Position numbers and translations under genes: made by a program. A DNA stretch of 16,010 nucleotides from an uncultured Odoribacter sp. (GTDB taxonomy: Bacteria; Bacteroidota; Bacteroidia; Bacteroidales; Marinifilaceae): assembly GCA_905193145.1 (NCBI GenBank), contig CAJJNP010000065.1, forward strand, positions 1 through 16,010. Reading direction: 5' to 3'. The notes beneath the pieces were generated by a model. The model had not been told where the DNA came from, did not search any database, and saw only the letters and a list, made by a program, of their open reading frames with translations. Shown piece by piece: positions 7,316 through 15,502 of this stretch (within the stretch, counting starts at the first letter, position 1; every line of letters begins with the position of its first letter).

Positions 7316-9475
7316 ATGAGAATACTGATTGAAGAATATCCGTACGAGGTGGCCGACGTGAAAGACATTCTCCATGGCATGGATGCCTTGGTGAATGTGG
7401 AAGGTCGTGTGTCCATCCACTATGTAGGTTATTATTACAATACGATGCTGAAGGATTGCGTGTTCATTCTCCCCAAGGTGCTGCTGAAGGGAAAACCTGG
7501 CAAAGAACTGGCTTTCGGAAAATATAAGCCGGAGGACATCGTCAACTTGGAGGAACAGAATCCGCTGAACAGCGAAGAACGCAACTTCCTCTACAAGTTT
7601 GCCGTATGGATTTACCGGGCCATCGTGGTGTATAAGAACGACAAACGGAACGATACCGACATCGTGTATCACTCGAAGATTGCCCATGTGGGAAACGGCA
7701 AGCGACGATTGAGCAACACGTATCTGGATATTCTTCTCTCCCTCATTCAGTTCAACCGCGAGAACCAGAGTTTCTTCTTCTTCATCGTGAAGAACCTGCA
7801 TAGCGGATTGAACAAAATCAACTGGACACGCACCATTGCCACGCAGACGGCCCTGGTGCAGAACGGACAGCCCATCTATCTGAACCCGGTGAACAAGAAA
7901 CGGCAGATCAATTTCGATGAAGAGTTGCTGGTCATCTTCTTCTCAATCTTGAACTATATGGGCGACACCTACGGCTTTCCCAAAGAACTTTGCTGTCAGT
8001 TTCAGCTGATTACCGGCAAACGGTTTGAAACTTACTTGAACGGATTCGGTAAGACCCGGTTGCGGCAAATCAAGTACAAGTACTTTTCCGACAAGGCCCT
8101 GCAGCTATGGGACTTGTGCTACGCTTTCTTCGACGAAGCCCGGCAGGTCTATATCAATACCGAACAGCGCGAGTATCTGCTGGTAAAGAGCTTTCATATC
8201 GTGTTTGAAGCCATCATCGACGAGCTGGTGGGCGACAACCCGCTGCCGGACGGCATGGAAAAGAAGCAGGAGGACGGCAAGATTGTGGACCACCTGTTTA
8301 CGGCGCAAAGCCTGATTGACAGCGAAGCCAAACAGACGTACTACATCGGTGACAGCAAGTACTACAAGATGGGGCACGAACTGGGTTCGGAATCCATCTA
8401 CAAGCAATATACCTATGCCAGGAATGTCATCCAATGGAACCTGGATATATTCAACAACGGAAAGACCCCGTCCTCCGGCATTCAGCTACGCGACGACGTG
8501 ACGGAGGGCTACAACATCCTCCCCAACTTCTTTGTGTCGGCCAAGATGGACGAGCAGTTCGACTATGGCAACGACGGCATCGAAAAGACCGACCGAAGAA
8601 AAAACAAGCACAAACAGGTGCAGTTTGCCAATCGCTTGTTCGACCGCGACACCCTGCTGCTGTTCCACTACGACGTGAACTTCCTTTTTGTGCTGTCGCT
8701 CTATGCCCGCAACAACAGCAGTCAGAAGCAGGTATGGAAAGACAAGGTGCGCGACAAGTTCCGTACGGAAATACAGGAGTGGCTGCAAAAGGACTACGAC
8801 TTTCATGTGATGAAGGCACATCCGGACGTGGACGGAGAAGCGTATATCAAAAAGCATTTCAAGGAACTGCTCGGCAAGGTTTATACGCCGTTTGCCGACT
8901 CCGGCATCTATTCGCTGGCTTTGGACAATGCTCCCCAATACGAAACCGAGAACCGGCAGTTACTCCAGGAACTGAAGAAACACTTCTATCTGAGTGACTG
9001 CCCGCTCGGCACACAGCCGGAGGATGCACTGAAGGAAGTGTTATCGCAAGGGGCGGTACCTTCGGAAGAAGGACAAAAGGACGGAATATTGATGGTGATG
9101 ATGGAGCAATATGCCACGAAGAGTATGCATTTTCTTTCACATGGCAAACTGGCCATCGGCATCAAATACAACAAGGACAGCATGGAAATCGTGCAGAATC
9201 TTCAGCGTATCGGGTATGTGCTGTTTCATCACCGCAGTGACAAAGACCTACATCTGTTTGCGGTGAAAGGAGCTTGTGAACTTAAGGATGCAGGAGAAGT
9301 GGAAGAAGAGCGGTATTGTAATATAAAAACAACCGAAATGTATTTGGTTGTTGATATAGATTCGTCATCCGAATTAAATGCTAGCCATTTTCATTCTAGC
9401 AAAAAGGCCTATACGCCAATGACCAGGTATGATGCTCAATATTCGACAATAAAGGAATTGGTATATGATGAATAG
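7316..9475 (+). CDS. LlaJI/McrC-type restriction nuclease subunit (R2)
   Basis: 719 residues. The N-terminal half (1-280) resembles McrC-like proteins that contact the motor ring. The PD-(D/E)xK nuclease core follows: Glu298 in FHIVFEAIIDELVG, Asp325 in KIVDHLF, then GDSKYYK with Asp346-Ser-Lys348, and Gln364 in KQYTYARN. All expected catalytic residues are present, so the enzyme is probably active once assembled with the motor. Residues from about 440 to 719 form a long C-terminal extension not needed for the nuclease fold, ending in a unit that contains HFLSHGKLAIGIKYN and MYLVVDID. The gene is G+C-rich (31 of 60 at 8701-8760) until about 9310, then AT-rich (19 of 60 at 9301-9360). It closes the operon; the next gene is convergent. 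Confidence 0.88.
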   Translation: MRILIEEYPYEVADVKDILHGMDALVNVEGRVSIHYVGYYYNTMLKDCVFILPKVLLKGKPGKELAFGKYKPEDIVNLEEQNPLNSEERNFLYKFAVWIYRAIVVYKNDKRNDTDIVYHSKIAHVGNGKRRLSNTYLDILLSLIQFNRENQSFFFFIVKNLHSGLNKINWTRTIATQTALVQNGQPIYLNPVNKKRQINFDEELLVIFFSILNYMGDTYGFPKELCCQFQLITGKRFETYLNGFGKTRLRQIKYKYFSDKALQLWDLCYAFFDEARQVYINTEQREYLLVKSFHIVFEAIIDELVGDNPLPDGMEKKQEDGKIVDHLFTAQSLIDSEAKQTYYIGDSKYYKMGHELGSESIYKQYTYARNVIQWNLDIFNNGKTPSSGIQLRDDVTEGYNILPNFFVSAKMDEQFDYGNDGIEKTDRRKNKHKQVQFANRLFDRDTLLLFHYDVNFLFVLSLYARNNSSQKQVWKDKVRDKFRTEIQEWLQKDYDFHVMKAHPDVDGEAYIKKHFKELLGKVYTPFADSGIYSLALDNAPQYETENRQLLQELKKHFYLSDCPLGTQPEDALKEVLSQGAVPSEEGQKDGILMVMMEQYATKSMHFLSHGKLAIGIKYNKDSMEIVQNLQRIGYVLFHHRSDKDLHLFAVKGACELKDAGEVEEERYCNIKTTEMYLVVDIDSSSELNASHFHSSKKAYTPMTRYDAQYSTIKELVYDE

Positions 9476-9493
9476 CTTCGAAATGGATAGAGA

Positions 9494-9718
9494 TCAGTTT
9501 GCAATTTTGTCTTTCTCTTTTCTTTCTAATTCATGTCGTTCTTTCATCCAGTCCTTGTCAAAAGTGATAAGACCTAACCCTAGAAGTATAAAGACAAAAG
9601 AGGCGGCAGAAAAACTAGCAGCTAAAACAATTTGTCTTGCATCAAGAAGATTGTAGAAAATCACAAAAAGCACAAAGGCAATTATAAGTGATATGCATCC
9701 CAACTTAGCAGTTTTCAT
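9494..9718 (-). CDS. Small two-helix inner-membrane protein, unknown function
   Basis: 74 residues on the minus strand. Two hydrophobic segments are clear: about residues 7-23 (GCISLIIAFVLFVIFYN) and 32-52 (AASFSAASFVFILLGLGLI). A charged tail follows (MKERHELERKEKDK). This looks like a short hairpin membrane protein with a basic/acidic cytoplasmic tail. The frame is supported by a textbook Bacteroides promoter directly upstream (9723-9754). It is convergent with the nuclease gene, with 18 bases between the stops. The opposite strand also has an open frame here, which I regard as a shadow. I do not recognise the family. Confidence 0.6.
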   Translation of the reverse strand: MKTAKLGCISLIIAFVLFVIFYNLLDARQIVLAASFSAASFVFILLGLGLITFDKDWMKERHELERKEKDKIAN

Positions 9719-9722
9719 ATTG

Positions 9723-9754
9723 CAAAGGTAAATTTATTTACACTATACAGCAAA
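9723..9754 (-). promoter_or_regulatory. Bacteroides promoter, TTTG-N20-TACCTTTG, for the small membrane protein
   Basis: On the minus strand TTTG (9754-9751), exactly 20 bases, then TACCTTTG (9730-9723) match the Bacteroides -33/-7 consensus. The ATG at 9718 begins only four bases after the box, so transcription should start at or next to the start codon. Confidence 0.7.
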
Positions 9755-9973
9755 AACTATGAAACATTTGAAAAATCGACAATACATAAGATAAGATTTT
9801 GGTTCCGGTCTGTTTTTAATGTTGCCCAAAGACACAATTTTCTTTGAAGAGAGAGAAGATTGTATGTGGGCCATAGTAATTCTTCAAAACTGGAGAAATT
9901 GATAAAATACAGGTTGAAATAAAAACGGCAATTGAAATTTAAAAACTGGATACACTGATTTAAATATAAATGT
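9755..9973. other. AT-rich stretch with no recognisable gene
   Basis: Open frames here are short and composition-driven on both strands. A 78-codon minus frame (9757-9993) has no family resemblance and is rich in Leu, Phe and Asn as expected from AT-rich noise. The stretch may hold the decayed 5' part of the YhcG pseudogene. Confidence 0.4.
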
Positions 9974-10558
9974 TTGTTTAGCTTCAACCGCAAGGATAAT
10001 GGCAGACAAAGACACGTTTATCAAATCTTCTCACGATGTAACGATAGCATTGATAATCAGTTGTATTTAAAACTTAATCAGCTTGGAGAGGAAATACATG
10101 AGCAGGTAATGGAAGGCATTTCCTTTCCAGAGCTTTTGGCTTATGTGCCTTGGGGACATCATGTGGAGATACTCAAAAAATGTCTGTCGGTAAATGAAGC
10201 TTTATTTTATATTTGTCGCACAATGGAAGAAGGATGGAGCTGACAAACATTGATAAACAGCCTAAAGTCGGGCCTCTACCAAAGCAGCGGAAAAGCATAC
10301 GCATTGACTTGTTGTTTTATCACATTCAGCTGCGAGCCTATATTTGCGTAGAGCTTAAAGTGGTTTCCTTTGAACCGGAATTCTGTCGGCAAATTCAATT
10401 TCTATGTCAATGCCCTTAATAAACTGAAAATCTTACAATTGGACTGCTGATTTGTAGCGATATGAATGAAACTCTGGAACAGTGGTCTGTGATATGCTTT
10501 TGTACACTGAAGGAGGTATTTCGTACAAGGAGATTTGTTGTGTGAGGAGTTTGGAATT
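9974..10558 (+). pseudogene. Broken YhcG/DUF1016-family nuclease gene
   Basis: Pieces of one protein can be read in order in changing frames. Frame 2 gives FPELLAYVPWGHHVEIL and ALFYICRTMEEGWS, then a TGA at 10241 where the family usually has Arg, then QTLINSLKSGLYQSSGKA in the same frame. After a missing central stretch, frame 1 gives RIDLLFYHIQLRAY and CVELKVVSFEPEF (the conserved Asp and Glu-Leu-Lys of the PD-(D/E)xK site). A shift at about 10386 returns to frame 2 (GKFNFYVNALNKLK). A further shift then gives TIGLLICSDMNETLEQWSV. There is no ATG start in frame. YhcG-like proteins are PD-(D/E)xK nucleases often found beside restriction systems. With one nonsense codon, at least two frameshifts and an internal deletion, this copy is dead. 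Confidence 0.75.
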
Positions 10559-10623
10559 TTTCATGGAAATTTGTGGAGTAATGATAAAAAAACAAATGCT
10601 TTGAAACGATTTTATTTTATTTC
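10559..10623. other. Short AT-rich spacer without gene signal
   Basis: Separates two gene remnants. No promoter box, hairpin or family-like frame was seen. Confidence 0.4.
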
Positions 10624-10909
10624 AGTACTGATTTTATTTCAGATTGTTTAAAGGAAAAGCAGTCAGGAGAGCTTTGTGTGAACTGGGGGGGGAATTTTTG
10701 TGATAGTAGAAACGCAGACCCGGGAGTCATTTCACGATTTTTCACAGGCCCTGGTGGATTTGGGGGTATGGAATGCTATTTATTTGGTTGGTGCTTCTGA
10801 AATTTGGGGTGGGTATACAGATAAAAATAACCGGCGGATATTTTTTACTGACGTAGAAAATCCCGCAGGTGAGTATATCAATTATATCGTATGGAGACGG
10901 AAAAACTAG
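10624..10909 (+). pseudogene. Remnant resembling the C-terminus of a phosphodiester glycosidase (NAGPA-like)
   Basis: The 3' frame (10682-10909) encodes VIVETQTRESFHDFSQALVD, then LGVWNAIYLVGASEIWGGY and NYIVWRRKN. This matches the general layout of the end of NAGPA-domain proteins (a LGV-NAIYL-GG core and a final NYIVW). There is no ATG: the only near start is a GTG at 10700, and the frame is blocked by TGA at 10679. The frame before the G-run (10624-10690) ends GELCVNWGG, which fits as the preceding strand if one or two bases are lost or gained in the run of eight G at 10685-10692. I read it as a decayed gene fragment. The family assignment is by pattern only and tentative. Confidence 0.4.
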
Positions 10910-12681
10910 TCGGCTATCATTACATTGTTTACCCGTTCAAAGAAAAAGCGATGGCGGTTCCAGTGAAACGGGAAGTAAGACCTGTTTTTCTGTATGGTAT
11001 TGTGACGAAAGATTATTGTGTTTACTGATTTTCCATATACGATGGGGGCATCAAATGTGTTGAAAAGGTTGTTTTCAATGATAACTGTGCCATGAAAATA
11101 GTTTTGCTGAGCTTGCAGATTTGGAATTTCCGGGTATATGGAGATGATAGCATTGGTAAACTGAAACAGGCTGGTCAGTGCATTGATAAAGCGGTTGTTT
11201 CGGATGGTGACGTTACGGCAGGCACCGGTTTCGTACCAACCATTGCAGTCTCCGCATAGAAGAATGGCAGTACCGGACGTGTGGTCGAAGAGATTGTTTT
11301 CAACGAGGACGTCTTGCGGAGTGCTGAATAAGGCACCCCGTGCTCGGTTGTTCCGGATGGTGTTGCCGGAGAATATGACTTGCGGAGTCCATGTCAGGTT
11401 TTCAATACCGAATCCTGTTTTTTCATGAATAGTGGTGTCTATGGCATGTGCCAAGGTGATGATGAATTCGTGAGCTCCTTGTATCTCATTTTTGTCGTAT
11501 GGACGGATGGAGGTTATTCGGTTTTCTTTGCCGATTAAATCCATTGTTGCAGAACGGACAAACTGCACTTGGTCGCCTTGGCGTCCCCATTCGAATCCCC
11601 ATGTCTGAGGATGCATGTATCGTCCTACTAAAGTGGTGTCGTTGATTCGCTTTACAATTTTTAGGTAGGTTCCGTGAACATTGATGGCATCGTCCATCAT
11701 ACCTTCGTAAAGTCCGTTGCAGGAGATGATTTTACCTTTGCAACCGGAAAAATGAGTGGCATCGGCCTGGGTGGTGAAGTAGCGGGTATCATTTTCGCCA
11801 CGCAAGCAGACTGAAAAATGGTCGAGGGTGATATTTTCACATAGTTGAGCCAGGAGTCCCATTCCTTCAGCATAGTGTATTTGGATATTTTCCAGGCGGG
11901 TATTTACATTATGAGCGAGGAACAGTCCCGGCGCCGGACGTTCGTAAGTACGCATGGCAACCACAGTTCCGGGAATCAAGCGGGAATCTTTCCAGGCGGG
12001 AGCCTGTAGAATACCGGGAGCTTTTTCTTGGATGCCCCGGGTGGAGAAGGTTAGGTCGCTCGTTCTGTAAACCATTCTTTTGGTCTTTTCTTCAAATGCA
12101 ATTCCCGTAGAGGGACGGGTTGTCCAACTGTCACCATAGGCCTCAAATTCGTTTGTTTCCGTAATCCGGTATTTTACATAGTCTGCTACTTTAAAAACAA
12201 CGCCTTTGTCCGGGGTGTTTTCAATTATCTGTACTTGTGTGATGTGTGGATTTTCAAAGTCTATACTGAAATTTTTCAGTGTACAGTTTTCTGAGTGCAG
12301 AAGAGAGAGTGGCAACATTCGTCCGTGGAAGATAAATTCTGCACCTTGACCATCAAGAGTGAAGTGCTTCAGTTTTTCCAGTGTGATCCCTATTTTTTTA
12401 GGGTTTGTCTGGTCGTGATTGGAAATATAATATTCACGTTCTATTGCTCCTTTTTCATAAAAATGGTATCGTCCCGGCTCAAAGCGAAGGATGATACTAT
12501 CTGTGGAATGGCATTGTATCTTGATTTTGTCAAGAGCCTTTTGGATGACAGGTGTTGCATTTTTCTTGGAATCGGCTTTTAGACCGAATTTTTTCATTTC
12601 ATAAATACGGGTTTGTGCATGGGTGACTGAGCATAGAGCTGTCAGGGCAATAATGATAAAAACAAAACGATAATTGTGCAT
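10906..12681 (-). CDS. glaB: Secreted GH110 alpha-1,3-galactosidase
   Basis: 591 residues. A signal peptide is clear: MHNYRFVFIIIALTALCSVTHA with probable cleavage before Gln23, so the enzyme acts in the periplasm or outside the cell. The rest is a right-handed beta-helix enzyme of glycoside hydrolase family 110, which removes terminal alpha-1,3-linked galactose, as on blood-group B or linear alpha-Gal glycans. Hallmarks are QADATHFSGCKG (Asp307) and NGLYEGMMDDAINVHGTY (Asp330, Asp331); the 23/24-residue spacing of these three aspartates agrees with the catalytic trio I recall for the family. Later repeats (SGNTIRNNRARGALFS, ILLCGDCNGWYE) form the helix turns. Whether it is the A type (branched only) or B type (also linear) cannot be settled here; glaB is a guess. 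The C-terminus stops right at the remnant at 10909 and may be slightly short. Confidence 0.9.
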   Translation of the reverse strand: MHNYRFVFIIIALTALCSVTHAQTRIYEMKKFGLKADSKKNATPVIQKALDKIKIQCHSTDSIILRFEPGRYHFYEKGAIEREYYISNHDQTNPKKIGITLEKLKHFTLDGQGAEFIFHGRMLPLSLLHSENCTLKNFSIDFENPHITQVQIIENTPDKGVVFKVADYVKYRITETNEFEAYGDSWTTRPSTGIAFEEKTKRMVYRTSDLTFSTRGIQEKAPGILQAPAWKDSRLIPGTVVAMRTYERPAPGLFLAHNVNTRLENIQIHYAEGMGLLAQLCENITLDHFSVCLRGENDTRYFTTQADATHFSGCKGKIISCNGLYEGMMDDAINVHGTYLKIVKRINDTTLVGRYMHPQTWGFEWGRQGDQVQFVRSATMDLIGKENRITSIRPYDKNEIQGAHEFIITLAHAIDTTIHEKTGFGIENLTWTPQVIFSGNTIRNNRARGALFSTPQDVLVENNLFDHTSGTAILLCGDCNGWYETGACRNVTIRNNRFINALTSLFQFTNAIISIYPEIPNLQAQQNYFHGTVIIENNLFNTFDAPIVYGKSVNTIIFRHNTIQKNRSYFPFHWNRHRFFFERVNNVMIAD

Positions 12682-12709
12682 GATAAATTTTGATAGGTGT
12701 TTGTGACGG

Positions 12710-12717
12710 CAAAGGTA
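12710..12717 (-). promoter_or_regulatory. -7 box upstream of the GH110 gene
   Basis: TACCTTTG on the minus strand matches TAnnTTTG and lies 28 bases before the start codon. No TTTG is seen 19-21 bases further upstream, so an activator may be needed. Confidence 0.5.
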
Positions 12718-12731
12718 AGATTATTTTTCGA

Positions 12732-12763
12732 TTTGTTTTCCGTGTTTTTATTGCTTATTTTTG
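12732..12763 (+). promoter_or_regulatory. Bacteroides promoter, TTTG-N20-TATTTTTG, for the ATP-grasp gene
   Basis: TTTG (12732-12735), exactly 20 bases, then TATTTTTG (12756-12763). Both match the consensus. The expected transcript start is near 12768, giving a leader of about 60 bases before the ATG at 12829. The box is back to back with the GH110 promoter region. Confidence 0.65.
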
Positions 12764-12828
12764 TATTTTCTCAATTTTTAATGTCATGAATCTTAAAATC
12801 AAAACATTGATAAGTAGTCTTTTGGAAT

Positions 12829-13977
12829 ATGAAGAATAAGAACTTGTATATTTTTAATTGCGATTGTGAGATGGCTATTGCCAATGGAGGAAAGTTTTAT
12901 ATGCCACCTTCAAATGTAAAAAAAATGATGCGGGATTTGGCTTATCTTCCAGCTTATCTGGGTGAGGATGGAGATTGTGTTTTGGTAGAAGAAAAATTGG
13001 CTGTTGAAAATAATTTACAAGTGGATTGTAAGGCTATTTTGCTTGATGAACTATCTGGCTATCCTGAAAAATTAGTAGGAGCCCCCTGGGGAATGAGTCC
13101 TAAAATGTGCCATTGGATGACAGAAAGATGTTTGGGAGACGAGTGGCAATTGGCACAAAAGGAGTGGTATAGTAGAAGGAATACTTGCGAAGTATTATTG
13201 TTTTTAGCAAAAAATAATATAGTCGCACGTGATTTCACCATTCCATATATATGTAATTCCTTAGAAGAAGTTATTGATAAAGCCAGACATGGTAGTTGGT
13301 TAGTAAAAGCTCCTTGGTCATCATCCGGAAAAGGTTTGTTGCGTTTGAAGGATGGTGTATCTGATAAAGAAGGAGAATGGATAAAGGGTGTTTTGAAAAA
13401 ACAGGGTTATGTGATGCTTGAATGTTTTTTGGACAAAGTGGAAGATTTTGCCATGGAATTTAGAGCTACTGAGCAAGGGATAATTTTTATTGGATGGTCA
13501 AGTTTTTTGACTGGAGAGTATGGGGAATATCGAGGTAATTACGTTGGTGCTCAGAGTAATATTGAAAATCATTTGACATCTCTTTTGGGGGATGATATCT
13601 TAAAGCAATTATTGGTGTATATGCCCACGGTGTTGCAGAAGATTTATCCTACATACAGGGGATATTTGGGTGTGGATATGATGGCATACAGAGATGAAAA
13701 AGGAGTAGTGCGAGTGCAACCCTGTGTAGAGATTAATTTGCGGTGTAACATGGGTATTGTGGCATTGTATTTAAGTAGTAAATATTTGGATGTGTGCACA
13801 AAAGGGGAGTTTACCATAACTTTTCATTCAAGACAAGGAGAAGCATTGAAAGAGCATCAGCGTCTATGTCAAGAGTTTCCTGCCGTATATAAAAATAACC
13901 GGATAAAATCCGGTTATATTGCACTGACACCAGTAAGTGAAACCACTCAATTTGTGGCTTCACTCAGGTGTTATTGA
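12829..13977 (+). CDS. ATP-grasp-fold protein, substrate unknown
   Basis: 382 residues, cytosolic, no signal or membrane segment. The N-terminal segment ([13 protein letters not shown], then [21 protein letters not shown]) is the conserved opening of a Bacteroidetes protein group I recognise but cannot name. The ATP-grasp core is visible as [14 protein letters not shown] (157-170, Lys160 for the phosphates, Gly-rich loop) and the metal-binding strand [11 protein letters not shown] with Glu301, Asn303 and Asn307. Such enzymes join a carboxylate to an amine or thiol through an acyl-phosphate. The substrate and product are not predictable from sequence. It has its own promoter and overlaps the end of the convergent IMP dehydrogenase gene by 7 bases. 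Its last 30 codons carry the terminator of that gene. Confidence 0.7.
   Translation: MKNKNLYIFNCDCEMAIANGGKFYMPPSNVKKMMRDLAYLPAYLGEDGDCVLVEEKLAVENNLQVDCKAILLDELSGYPEKLVGAPWGMSPKMCHWMTERCLGDEWQLAQKEWYSRRNTCEVLLFLAKNNIVARDFTIPYICNSLEEVIDKARHGSWLVKAPWSSSGKGLLRLKDGVSDKEGEWIKGVLKKQGYVMLECFLDKVEDFAMEFRATEQGIIFIGWSSFLTGEYGEYRGNYVGAQSNIENHLTSLLGDDILKQLLVYMPTVLQKIYPTYRGYLGVDMMAYRDEKGVVRVQPCVEINLRCNMGIVALYLSSKYLDVCTKGEFTITFHSRQGEALKEHQRLCQEFPAVYKNNRIKSGYIALTPVSETTQFVASLRCY
13881..13917 (-). terminator. Intrinsic terminator of guaB, inside the ATP-grasp coding region
   Basis: A perfect 10-bp inverted repeat, ATAACCGGAT (13895-13904) and ATCCGGTTAT (13908-13917), has a three-base loop. Read on the minus strand it is followed by TTTTTATATA, the layout of a rho-independent terminator, 54 bases after the guaB stop. 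On the plus strand no T-run follows, so it should act in one direction only. Confidence 0.7.
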
Positions 13978-15476
13978 ATTTTTGTATCTTTTAAAATCAC
14001 ATCATGTGCACCACCTTCAACAATAGATGTTGATGATACTAGGGTGATTTTTGCTTTTTCCTGCAATTGCGGAATAGTGATAGAACCGCAACTACACATT
14101 GTTGATTTGATCTTACCTAATGTAAGCTCCAGATTGTCCTTCATTTTACCAGCATACGGAACATAACTATCAACTCCTTCTTCAAATTTAAGAGCTGCTT
14201 TTACGTTACCTCCCATGTCGTAGCGCTGCCAGTTTTGAGCACGGTTAGAACCTTCACCCCAATATTCTTTTACATAGGTGTTACCGATAGACAACTTTTT
14301 GCTAGGACTTTCGTCAAAACGTGCAAAATAACGTCCCATCATCAAGAAGTCGGCTCCCATTGCAAGAGCTAAGGTCATGTGATAGTCATGTACTAAACCA
14401 CCATCCGAGCAAATAGGGATGTAAATTCCGGTCTGTTCAAAGTATTCCTGACGAGCCTGACATACTTCTATAAGAGCTGTAGCCTGTCCGCGGCCGATAC
14501 CTTTTTGTTCTCGTGTGATACAGATAGAACCACCACCAATACCTACTTTTACAAAATCAGCACCGGCTTTTACCAAGTAAAGGAACCCTTCTTTATCAAC
14601 TACGTTACCACCACCTATTTTTACTTCGTCATTGTATGTTTCTTTCACCCAACGAATGGTTTCGTATTGCCATTCAGAAAATCCGTCTGATGAGTCAACT
14701 ACTAATACGTCAACACCTGCATCAACAAGCGCAGGTACGCGTTCTTTGTAGTCACGGCTATTGATTCCTGCACCAACAACTAATTTTTTGTGGCTATCTA
14801 ACAATTCATAAGGATTTTCCTGATGATTGTCATAATCTTTGCGGAATACAAAATATTGAAGTTTCTGGTGTTCGTCAATAATCGGAAGACAATTTAATTT
14901 GTGTTCCCAGATAATGCTATTTGCTTCGCTTAAAGTAAGACCTACTTTACCAACAATCAGATTTTCGAACGGAGTCATGAATTCTGATACCGGCTTGCTT
15001 AATGAGTCTGTTTTTAGACGATAATCACGGCTGGTTACCATACCAAGCAATGTGCCGTTTGCAGTTCCGTCATCGGTAATTGCAACTGTGGTGTGACCGG
15101 TAGCTGCTGTAAGGTTAACAACATCCTGCAGGGTTGCATCCGGGCGAAGATTTGAATCGCTCACTACAAAACCCGCTTTGAATTTTTTTACGCGGCGAAC
15201 CATTTCTGCCTGGCTTTCGATAGGTTGTGAGCCGAATATAAAAGACAATCCACCATTCCGAGCCAAAGCTATTGCAAGACCATCATCCGATACAGCCTGC
15301 ATGACAGCAGATACAAATGGGATGTTCAATTGGATTGCCGAGGTTTCTCCCTGGCGGAATTTAACGATAGGGGTTTTCAGGGAAACATTGTCGGGAGTAC
15401 ACTCTTTGGTTGTGAGTGACGGAATTAACAGATATTCTCCAAATGTACGTGATACTTCTTTAATGTAATGAGCCAT
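13971..15476 (-). CDS. guaB: IMP dehydrogenase, Tritrichomonas-like type
   Basis: 501 residues. It oxidises IMP to XMP with NAD+, the first committed step to GMP. A (beta/alpha)8 barrel is interrupted by a CBS pair at roughly 100-220. The catalytic loop is [19 protein letters not shown] with Cys319, and the flap dyad is Arg418-Tyr419 in NWQRYDMGG. Both numbers equal those known for Tritrichomonas foetus IMP dehydrogenase. From memory the similarity runs the whole length ([50 protein letters not shown]). Common bacterial GuaB has a different N-terminus (about LTYDDVLLIP) and a GPGSICTTR loop, so this is the divergent branch. The host may also have a usual guaB elsewhere. The start is the only Met that gives the family N-terminus. 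Confidence 0.93.
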   Translation of the reverse strand: MAHYIKEVSRTFGEYLLIPSLTTKECTPDNVSLKTPIVKFRQGETSAIQLNIPFVSAVMQAVSDDGLAIALARNGGLSFIFGSQPIESQAEMVRRVKKFKAGFVVSDSNLRPDATLQDVVNLTAATGHTTVAITDDGTANGTLLGMVTSRDYRLKTDSLSKPVSEFMTPFENLIVGKVGLTLSEANSIIWEHKLNCLPIIDEHQKLQYFVFRKDYDNHQENPYELLDSHKKLVVGAGINSRDYKERVPALVDAGVDVLVVDSSDGFSEWQYETIRWVKETYNDEVKIGGGNVVDKEGFLYLVKAGADFVKVGIGGGSICITREQKGIGRGQATALIEVCQARQEYFEQTGIYIPICSDGGLVHDYHMTLALAMGADFLMMGRYFARFDESPSKKLSIGNTYVKEYWGEGSNRAQNWQRYDMGGNVKAALKFEEGVDSYVPYAGKMKDNLELTLGKIKSTMCSCGSITIPQLQEKAKITLVSSTSIVEGGAHDVILKDTKIQ

Positions 15477-15502
15477 ATTCTGTAGTATTTTTAAAAATTG
15501 AG

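Noticed and set aside
8486..8938. 150-codon minus-strand frame opposite the nuclease gene
   Set aside because: Antisense shadow; no start-site support or recognisable domain.
8434..8997. 187-codon plus-strand open frame inside the nuclease gene
   Set aside because: Alternative frame of the nuclease; rich in Arg, Gln and Pro as expected of a shifted G+C-rich gene.
1410..9475. BREX, DISARM or type I restriction system
   Set aside because: No HsdM/HsdS/HsdR, PglZ, Lon-like or DrmA/B-type helicase genes; the gene set fits LlaJI/McrBC better.
9465..9656. Plus-strand frame overlapping the small membrane protein
   Set aside because: The minus frame has two clear membrane helices and an exact promoter, so the plus frame is the shadow.
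9757..9993. 78-codon minus frame in the AT-rich spacer
   Set aside because: No similarity, low complexity and no promoter or ribosome binding site seen.
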